Origin: Asterias amurensis
Lineage: Eukaryota; Echinodermata; Asteroidea; Forcipulatida; Asteriidae
Assembly (NCBI RefSeq): GCF_032118995.1
Contig: NC_092662.1
Coordinates: 14,583,701 to 14,647,700, forward strand
Length of the DNA: 64,000 nt
Reading direction: 5' to 3'
Shown piece by piece: positions 54,550 to 64,000 of the stretch. The stretch's first letter is position 1, and each line of letters starts with the position of its first letter. Below the pieces are notes generated by a model, which worked only from the letters and a program-made list of their open reading frames with translations, had not been told where the DNA came from and did not search any database. The position numbers and the translations under genes were made by a program.

Positions 54550-57500
54550 GTAAGTTAATTGATTGATTTTCGTGATTGTTGTTGGAACGTGAATCCTTGA
54601 GTAGAGGTTCACAAAATTGTTCAAAAGCAGGCCCGGATTTTTGTTTTTTGTATCGGCCGAAAATGTGCTTGTATCAACATGCAATTTGCGCGTATCTGGT
54701 TGCAATTGGCTAGTATCGGCCCGATATGCTAGCTTGTTCGAGGGGCGAACCCTGATTGAATAGCCAAGGGCCCATTTCCATAGAGCTGTTTACAGCTGAT
54801 TTTGTGCTTACTACATGTATTTGAGCTTCCATTTCCTAGTGCTGCTTTTAAAAGCAAAATTTTCAGCTACAGTTAGCATGAAAATGTGCTACCAATGACT
54901 AGCGCTGAGAAATTGGCCCCAGGCTGTCATGATGTGCTTAATACAATCACCTTCAGTTGAAAGTTTTGACAAATTGTCAGCTCAATGCTGCAATGTAATA
55001 ATCACGTCAAGAGCGATAAGGTGTTTGTAAATGAATGACTTCCTGTATAGTGAGTCACTGACTGTCTTGTGAGTAAGGAGGGGCTTCCTGGTAAAGGAAT
55101 GGCTAGACGATCCATTTGTGTGCGATGGCATGAAAGCTTACTTCAACTTGCCATGACAACTGCAAACATGGCAGCTACATGACACAGTAACCTCATTCAC
55201 GGTGATGATCGTTCTTGCAGCGCCATTTGGTTTCTGCATGCGCTGCTCGCTCATGACCACTGGAATTGGTTAATTACAATGTGTACTTGGGTTTTGCACA
55301 TTTTGATGAGGCGGATCCACACTACATGTACGAGCATGCTAAAGTATGGTAAATGTATGCTGCAAAAAATGCACCCAGTTATCAGACATGCTGAAAAACA
55401 CTGTGCAAAAGTTAAGTGTACATGTAGCCGGCCATTTCCTCTTTTTTTTGCAGTTAATTACAGAGTTGCATGTCTGAGTTTTAGAGCAACTGGTCTCCTT
55501 TAGTTCTTCTTTGATTTTGATTAAAAACATGATTCATTTGAATCGCGTCAAAATACTTCCATTTTGGCACAGGCATCCTGCAACCCCATAACATACAAAC
55601 GTAATAATGTAGGAAAATCTATGAATTCATGTCACGTTCACAGGGTCTGATTTGCAATGGGTAAGCTTACGTGTGACCCTCCACTGTTGTGCGCACACTT
55701 GCCATACTACGTGTTACATATTAGATTATTGACTGCAAGACAGGTAAATTACATAGTGCCTGAATAAGCTTGCTTGCATAGATTAAATACTTTTTAACAT
55801 CTTTCTACACCTCATATAAATATGGCCGCCAGATTTTTTACTTGAAGTAAGCCATTCACATCTCAGGGCCTGTGCCATGTAAATCGTGCAACCTGAAAAA
55901 ATGCACTCAGCCCTGAAGCATTTCCTAGCTTTGTAAACATTGATGGAAAGTAGAAAATCAGAAAATGTGTTTACAAATACATATCCTACAGTGTACTACA
56001 TCATAATCGGCTGGATTAATCCTCACACACAGCAGAATGCTAAAAATAGCTTTTGTAGTCACGGGTCACACAAAGTTTGTGTGTAAATTCTGTAAAGAGT
56101 CATGACATTTTACTGACACAGGGTTGTACAATACAATGTACATGTACAGTACATGTAGTATACATTGTACAAAATGATAGCGCTCCAAACATTTCCACAC
56201 ACCATTGATCCAGACAACACAGACCATTATCTCTGCATGCAGATGTGTACAGTGAACCATTTCCCTTGTATAGCAGTGCAAAATGTCTCAGTTACTCAAA
56301 AATCATCATTCCTATTCAATATTTGCATTCACTCTGCACAAAACTTTCCAGTCAAAATATTTTGCGATGCAAAATTGCTGGATGAAGTTGTTCCCTGAGT
56401 GATGTACACTGTACATTTTAAAAACTGAGACATAAACAGGGTATGGTGAATGGTGATCTGATGTTCTACATATGTACTTCATGTGTTATAAAGACAATTT
56501 AGATGATAGACAATGTAACAAACACATTAAAACCTTATTGATATCTAAGTAAAGTTGTGTGCAAGTACAGGAATATTTTACCGTGAACTTGACAGTAAAA
56601 TGAAGTGATCAACGTTTTCCTTGTATGTATTTCGTCTTGTTTCACAAATGTACTGTACTGTGTTATACTTCACACAGACAACCTTTGAAACAATACCATT
56701 TCAATTTAATGGCGGAACTGACAATACGTACATGTCTGTATACAACACCACTACAAACTATTTTGTTTGATATCCGTGAGCAGCTGGTTAACCAGAGATA
56801 CCTCTCTCATCTTTCTTTTCATCAGCGACAGTGATCAAGTTCTCATTTGCTTCGACCAAAATTACCAGATGTCTCTGGATTTGGGTTACACTATTGACCC
56901 ATGCAGCTCAAATTTCCCGTTGAGTTATCTTAATACTAAGGCTGATACTTATTATTCATTTGGGTTTCATCATTGCACGAACCTAAAAGTAAAGCTGTAG
57001 GCTCATATCCTGGCACTAAATTTTGCGTGCAGCCGTAGGGTAAATCAACTCTGTGAGCACGCTTAAGTTGGTTCTTAGAGGGTTGATATTAACCGTAAGA
57101 AACCAATTAGTTGACGCTAATGCAGTGAAATTATGCTTAAAGGCAAACAACAATAAAAAATATTGTATTTTGCCCATTTTTGTCTTGAACACATTTGTAA
57201 TGAAACTCTGGTCATGAGCTACAATGTATGCATACCTGTGTAATACACACAGAGTGTGAAGCTTTTGTGTGCAAGGATAATTCTATTACATTTTTACCTC
57301 CTGTTTATTTATTGTTGTTTACTACATCACAACCGTAGCACAGAACCTCACTTAATAGTAAACACAAGCTTTAAATCATGCACAGTGCTTAGTTTTCTTT
57401 TGACTCTCAACCTAAATTTATTGCCGTGAACTTTGCAGTCAAATAACAGCGCATGCACTGCGTAATATGCAATGGCGATTTGTGCCACTCTCTTTGTGTT

Positions 57501-58549
57501 TTTGAAGCGGTGCGTTCAGAATTCAGCCGAACTGGCCTCAAGTGCAAAAGGTCATACTGTACATGTGTATACAAGTGTTCAGCGCCTGCATGCACTGGAG
57601 ATCCCGATAACTTCAAGTATACTCATCAATGTCAAAATTTATGGAGCGTTGTATATTGTTATTTAAGAATCATTTGTCTACTATCGCCCCCAGGGGATGA
57701 TGATGAACATGTTATGTGGGTGATGCAAATTGCTAATGCGGAGCACCAAGCAGTCTTGCACAATCACTTCTGACTCCTTTGTTATGGACTGATGCATAAT
57801 AGTGTACATTTGCTGTGTTAAATTGTTCAGTTGTTATAAATTATCTGTTAAGAGTTAAGTTATTATAAAAGAACGTATATTTAACTTTTTCTTAAAAACC
57901 AAAAAACATCCCAATGAACACAAAATTAACTGAGAAAACTCTGTTATTGAATGCATAGGCTAATTTTGAATTAAAAGGCCCTTCACTATAAATGTATATT
58001 AAGTGTACATGTACCAGGCATGATGTTCTTCTCTACTCTGAATTCTGCTTTTTTTTTAGCCCTCAGAAAAATCAACCAACTTTTTTTTAAATAGCCTGCA
58101 AATTCTGTGAAAGCCTTCAAAACCATATGTACATGTACGAGTAGTTCAGCCTGTGTACTCAATAAAATGTTCCTATTTTTTTCAAGGGCTAAATATCATG
58201 CCTTATGTACATCTAAAATGTCATTTTATGTCAGCGAAGGCAGCAGTTGACATCGATTTTTATTTATTATTAAATGCTCTTTAGAAGGAAAATTATAACT
58301 TCGAAAGATGAAGGTCCACAGCTTGAAAACAAACAAAATGGCAGGATTTTTGTGTGCAATGCTCAGTCACTAAGTACCACATGTAAACACAAACACAGAA
58401 CACTGGCATAATCAATTTAATGTCCTTTTAAGAGCAAACTGTAGCCTATTGGGTGGTGTCTTTAGTAGAGTGAGTAGCAAGGCCTTCAGAGTGACATTAG
58501 ATTGTGCTGTTTTTATCCACTCTTTCCGATAATTCTACACACTATTAAA

Positions 58550-58907
58550 GGGAACGTATAGTTTTTAGACCCATTCGATTGTGAAACTGTGAAACTGAAA
58601 ATTTCATTTTAACAGGGGTAGCGTTTTAAAGATTTTGCCAGAAAATTTTGAGCGGTTTTGTCCATGCATGAAGAATAATTCGTAGTTGGAATACACAAGC
58701 TGAGAAAACATACATGTATTCTGAAAGTAATGTTTTCCAGATATAATTTTTTTTTTTGGGGGGGGGTGGTAATGAAAACTGGTATCTTTTTCCACAACCA
58801 CATTACTTCAAAGTGAAATGATTCTCAAAATGCTTTGAAAGCTGTTGTACTTTTTCTAACCAAGTAAGTTGTTATTGCCATCAATTTTAAGAGTGATTAC
58901 CAAATCA
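58550..58907 (+). repeat. Dispersed repeat, family 6
   Basis: Starts TTAA then AGGGAACGTATAGTTTTTAG and ends TTTTAAGAGTGATTACCAA; shares ACTTCAAAGTGAAATGATTC with the other two copies. Confidence 0.65.
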
Positions 58908-60030
58908 TAACTCATTCAAGTGAGTTAATGATAAATAGATCCGATCTGAATATTATCAAATCTCAATCATGCTTTGGAACCTACAGGGCTTAAACTCAAC
59001 ATAACATTAACCCTGTATCTTCTTGTTGTGTTTGCACATGTCCCTGTGTTTGCTTGTGTCCTTTAAACTAGTAAGGCGTGGGGTATTAAGTGTACATGTA
59101 GCCTACATGTTCTGAATGTGTGAAGTTATTATTGTCTAGGAAGATTTATAGCAATAGTGTGATCCACTTAAGATGCAGTCTGCTTCAACTTGTGTGTACT
59201 AAATTTGAATACCTAATTGTGCACAATGTACAGACAGGGAAGGATTTCGTATCCCAGTTTTGCATTTAGACTGAACAAGTTTTGCATTTAGACTGAACAA
59301 GTTTTGTGCTAATTTTGAGTAGCAAATGGAGATTTTTTTTATATTTGTTTTGCACAGATTTTGCTTTAACACAGGGTTTCCCAAGTAAAAAAATAAATAA
59401 AAATTGATCAAATATTAGAAAATTTGCCAAAGGACGTAATAATTAAAACAGGGTCTTCGGAATGTTTTTTACTTGGTGTTTATCTTGGTTTTAAAGTCCT
59501 ACCATCCAATGTGGAACATTCTTAGTGTTTAACTTTTTATTTTATTATAAGTATATTTGTTAAAAAAAAACAATAATAATAACTATTATGGTGTTTTTTT
59601 TGCGCGCATCAGCCAAAATTTGCGGGTTTTGGCACACATTTGGCGTTATCAGCCCAATACGCTAAGCTTGTGCATGGGAGAACCCTGCACATATAATACA
59701 GTTTACATGCACTTTGAAGCATTCGCATACAACGCACATTATGAGTTCTGTAAAACCCCTTGAGTTCGCAAGTACTGACTGTCCCCTGAAGTACTGGGGG
59801 ATCAATCTTAAGTTGACTTCAACCCACATTTACCTGGATCTTGCCTGGATGGAGCCTGGATGGTTTGAAGTTGTACAATTGCAACTATCTTAAATCCCTA
59901 CCCTCGGGGAATCTGAAGCGACTCTTCTTGATTTGCATTGTACCAACTACCCTGGTTATATTATACCCTCTAAAATGCAATCGGTCTTGAAAAAATTTTC
60001 AACATGTAAAAACTGTGCTATCCCCTATGA

Positions 60031-60450
60031 AAGGCAAAGTTGGCCTTAAACCTTTGGTTTGTTCTTATTATTCAATTGTTTTAATCTAGATGTTCATGTA
60101 TAAATGTCGTTACAAATTAATATTAACCTGTGAAAATTTCATTTCAAAAGGTGATAGCAATTTTGAGATATCACTCAAAATCCGAAACGGTTACATGTAT
60201 GTCCACACAGAAAGAATGATCTGTAAACACAAACTGAGAAACTTATAGACTGACAGTAAAATTTATCTGACAGTAAAAAATTTTAGATTCATATTTCAAG
60301 GGATAATACTTCTATTCTATAACTTAATATTATTACTTTGAAGTGAAATGATTCTCAATATGTTTTAAATAGACTACCCATAGCTGCTGTACTTTTAACC
60401 AAATAAATTTGTAATGCCATTAATTTTAAGAGTGATTGCCCTTCCCTTAA
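60031..60450 (+). repeat. Dispersed repeat, family 6
   Basis: Starts AAAGGCAAAGTTGGCC and ends TTTTAAGAGTGATTGCC; shares AAAAGGTGATAGCAATTTTG and GAGATATCACTC with the 9068 copy. Confidence 0.65.
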
Positions 60451-63009
60451 AGGTAGTTTGTACAAAATCTGAAGAAAAAAATGTTCTATGATTTTTATGA
60501 ACAGTCAGTATTACAGGCCTGTAAATAAACCATGACACACAAAGCAATTACTGTGGTGCCCTGTGCTTTTGCCGTGGTGCCCCTTGCAACATTGTAAGGT
60601 GCCCCTTACCAGAGGAAAATTGCATTGCCCCTCCGAGCACGAAATTCAAGGTCTTGTATTAAACTCAGCATTTGAGAACATATACACTTGTACATTATAC
60701 GTTCTTCATCAGTGGGCAAGGACATTTTTGCAATAGTTTTGTACACAGTAATTGATACACGTGTAATAAGGAGTTGAGATGACATTTAAGATGTCATGCT
60801 TGGTTGAACGTGTCATGTCTGTCTCAACCAATTATCTAGATGTTGTACAAGATAAGGATTAGTTGAAGACAACTTGCAGGTGTTCCTAATGATGTCGAAT
60901 AATTCATGTACTGGGTCATGGTTAATCCATTTTAATAAAGCAGGCCAAATGAATAGTTTGTTAGCTGCACAGACTTGTATGGTCATCTTGGTTTGCACTG
61001 TTGGTATGACATTTTTGGCTTTTATGCTTTGTGAAGAACTTGTGAAGGGGTTTGTTTTGTGATGATTTTAGCCAAGACAAAGTCACAATAAAATTAGCAA
61101 AAATTGAATCAAGTACTTTCAAAAGCTGTGGATTTATACTGAGCACAGACTACGGTCTTCTTGGTATACAGTGTATATTTTGTGGATTTTAACACTATGA
61201 AGGGAATCAAAATGTGTTAAGAGGTTTTAAACTAGTTGAATTAAACCTACTGAAACTTGGGTCTGATAATTTTCCTGGGACCGAGGCGAAGTCCTGATGA
61301 AATTATCAAAATTTAATCAAGTGCTTTCAAAAGCGGGACCTGTGAATTTGCACGTAGCGTAGACTACGGTTGTGTCGGTACTCTACATAGAAATGTTTAT
61401 GTGTTTAAACACTTGAATAAAATCTAAGAAAGAGGTCTCAAACTAGTGGTTTAAAAGCATGCTGTGGCTTGGTTCTTGACATATTTACCAAGACCGAGAG
61501 GCAAAGTCGCAATGAAGTTATCAAAATTTAATGTTTTAAAAAGTAAAAAGCAGGATATAATTTGTACAGTGTACAGACTGAGATCCTGGTTCAAATAGAG
61601 GTTTAAAAGTACATAGGTCCCTAGATGTGTACTATGTACTGTGTTCTTATTTTGTGCCTGTGTAACATGTGCTATGTCATTCAAAATACTGATCCCTTTG
61701 TGTGCTTTAATATTTTGGACTGCAAACAATGTCAATTCAGTTGAGTTCAAATCAATTTTTTATTGCATGTCAAGGACTTGTTGGTGATAGAAAATATTTT
61801 ATGTGACGTTTGGATTTGTGTAGTGATTCTGATGTGGTCGAGTATTGATTCAGTTTTTACTGAGAGTATGTAAGTCTACGTTGGACTGTATGCACTGGGT
61901 TCAGGAATCGTGTTAATTTCTCATTCAAAACGCAGGCCTGATATATTCTTTAGGGAAGCAATGAAGGCGATTGCCTCCATGCCCCCTGGTCATTGCCTTG
62001 GTGCCCTTGAATTGCTCGCAGTAGAAATGTACAATTTGTACATAAATGTACATAGGGTGCCTATGAGAACATGTATTGGTGCCCTTGCCCTTTCAAAAAC
62101 GAAGCAAACATACCCTGCCTGGAAACAGTTCACTTTAATTAAAGATTGTATTGGGTTTGCTTTTGCACTGTTTATTGAGGCTAACGGGCCATTCATAATA
62201 GTCAATGTTTAACAAATTTGATATTTCTTTTTAATTGTGGTTGGGTGGGTCAAAAGAAATATAACTGAAAAATCAAAATTCATAATTTTTTTTGGACATG
62301 GTAAAGGCTGCTCGATCTGCTCTATGTTGGAGTCCTTTGACCTGAGAAATCTGCATCATTTGGATTGAGGCATTACTTTGTTCTTTAGTGCATAGAGTAT
62401 ATTGTGATGTAAATCAATATTTAAATGTTGAAATTTGAGGTGGGTAGGTGGCCTGGGTCAAAACATTTTCGAAATTTTGTAACATTGACTATTTTGAATG
62501 GCACCTAAATGTATATAATGTGCCATACTGTTCTGATGTACATGTACTTTGCCGATCAAAGATAACATAAATTTCAGGAGATTCAGCCAGGACACAAATT
62601 ACACTGAGTTCTTTGTACAGCTGAGTCCAGTGCAATGTGTGAAGGTTAATTTCCTGTAGTATGGTTTGGTTCGCTATATATTTTTGCGCGATATCGTAGT
62701 GTTTTCTAAGGTACATGTCGGATCCACTGTCTCGTTTTTTTTGTTGAAACACAATGTCAAGGATGTGTTAAATGCATTAGAAATAAGTATGGACAATGCA
62801 ATCGCCTTGGAAACAGAGTGGCAGTAATGCACGGTTTGTGCAATTAAACCGAATTGTATAATTGTAAATATCAATGCATTTACGATGTCTGGCAATATAA
62901 TAAAATCAACGATCCGAGTCATTTTTTTAAAGGAAATGAAAAATATGTTTACATGCACCAAATCTCTCATAAATTTATGAGATGACTGTATACTAATGTT
63001 TACATTCTG

Positions 63010-63447
63010 AAAATAATAATAACAATTAATAATAATAATTGTGGCTTCTTATATATAGCGCACATGTCCGTCACTCAGTGACGCTCCTGCCGTTGTAACA
63101 TTCAGTATTTTCTTGAAGATGTGGGACTACGTTTGAATTATGAGACCTAATTCTGATAGCACCATGTAATGTTTTTACAAGGTGCTGTGGCGCTTGTTGC
63201 TGCCGATCGAACCAGGAACGCTGGGGCGAACCCCTTCTCTTTTCGATAAGTGCACTGGGTTCTTTTACATGCGTTACAAAACACATGGGACCAACGGCTT
63301 AACGTCCCATCCGAAGGACGAAGCAATCGTGAAGTGTCTTGCTTAAGGACACAAGTGTCACGGCTGGGGATTCAAACCCACACTCTGCTGATCAGAAACA
63401 CCAAAGTTTGAATTCGGTGCTCTTAACCACTCGGCCACGACACTTCC
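63010..63447 (-). repeat. tRNA-derived SINE, type S long form, best copy
   Basis: The minus strand starts GTGTCGTGGCCGAGTGGTTA, followed by GTGGGTTTGAATCCCCAGCC (A and B boxes of a Ser/Leu-type tRNA), GTGTCCTTAAGCAAGACACT, and a body through AAGAACCCAGTGCACTTATC to a tail with CGCTATATATAAGAAGCC and an ATT-rich end. Confidence 0.8.
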
Positions 63448-64000
63448 ACGCTTCTAATGTACATTAAGGTATCAATATCAGGGCTTGGATTTCTTGCTTG
63501 AAGGGGCATGACAATTTTCCTCTGGTCGAAAGGGACACTTCTAGAGAGGAAAATGTAAATTTGTATTGGAACTTTGAAAAGGCCACCACAGTAAAAACAT
63601 GGGGCACCACGGCAAATGCTTTTGGTGCCGTTGGTGACTTCGAGGCCTGCAGTATTCAGTGTACACAACTTTGTTAGTGTCGTTAACTGAAAATCAGAGG
63701 ATTTATGTTCTTGAAGGTTTCTGTTTAAAACTGTTTTGACAGTCTTTCAGTTTTGTGTTTATTTGAAGAAGTGGGCAGTAGAAGTTTTAAATGTTTAGTG
63801 TAGGCGTTGCGCAGTGTGTGTAGGTGTCTGCTTTCAAGCAAAGCACAATTTGTTTCCTCTGCGGTGTTATGGATTTATCTAGGCCTACATGTTGGAAATT
63901 TTAATTTTGCTGAGTCCATGGTGTGAGAGATGAGAAACTATTTTAACGTTAAAGGTTTTTGTTAAAAAGTCGTGGCAATTGTTTTTTAACATTGAAGGTT

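Larger units (their letters stand above)
54550..64000 (+). other. PKN: PKN intron 2 (continues past the window)
   Basis: No further PKN exon is found. It contains a CCAATTTCATAGAGC-type relic at 54768-54923, family 6 copies at 58550-58907 and 60031-60450, GTGCCC-family copies at 60505-60655, 61929-62070 and 63478-63648, and a type S SINE at 63010-63447. TGTACATG/TACATGTA words are unusually frequent. Confidence 0.7.

Noticed and set aside
54550-64000. Further PKN exons (second and third HR1 domains)
   Set aside because: No frame with HR1-like sequence bordered by splice sites was found; open frames here are repeats or chance.

Overview
This is animal nuclear DNA: intron-rich genes with GT-AG splicing, AT-rich non-coding sequence and a dense load of short inverted-repeat DNA elements and tRNA-derived SINEs. 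The gene set (SLC27A, PPT2, UBL5, stefin-like cystatin, HMCES, PKN) is metazoan. The repeat style suggests a marine deuterostome invertebrate, most likely an echinoderm such as a sea star. That placement is inference.

I rebuilt eight genes exon by exon, checking reading-frame phase at every junction. On the minus strand, left to right: the 5' part of an SLC27A-type fatty-acid transport protein/acyl-CoA synthetase (459-3758, running off the left edge); a complete nine-exon PPT2-like lysosomal thioesterase (17949-27610) with two further alternative first exons and one broken exon copy; a complete UBL5/Hub1 (30196-31668, 73 aa); a complete secreted stefin-like cystatin (32807-35074, 120 aa); an unrecognised 489-aa protein with about 20 copies of a basic 14-residue repeat and an acidic tail (40321-43290); and a complete HMCES abasic-site sensor (45774-50694, 411 aa). 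On the plus strand: an unrecognised 256/258-aa protein with an SH4-like acylation start and an RVRF motif (5857-13573), and the first two coding exons of protein kinase N (52421-54549), whose gene continues past the right edge.

The genes do not form an operon or pathway. SLC27A and the acylated protein are divergent, as are HMCES and PKN; the acylated protein and PPT2 converge on 13574-17948, which is filled with repeats. PPT2, UBL5, cystatin, the repeat protein and HMCES are all transcribed leftward.

Most other sequence is mobile-element material: several families of foldback elements flanked by TTAA, elements with 8-bp (hAT-like) and 9-bp (MULE-like) target duplications, elements nested inside others, at least four tRNA-headed SINE types, minisatellites, and dispersed hammerhead-like motifs. 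The points most worth a second look are the alternative PPT2 first exons, the unknown repeat protein, the acylated RVRF protein, and TTAA elements lying within about 10-36 nt of splice sites in three genes.
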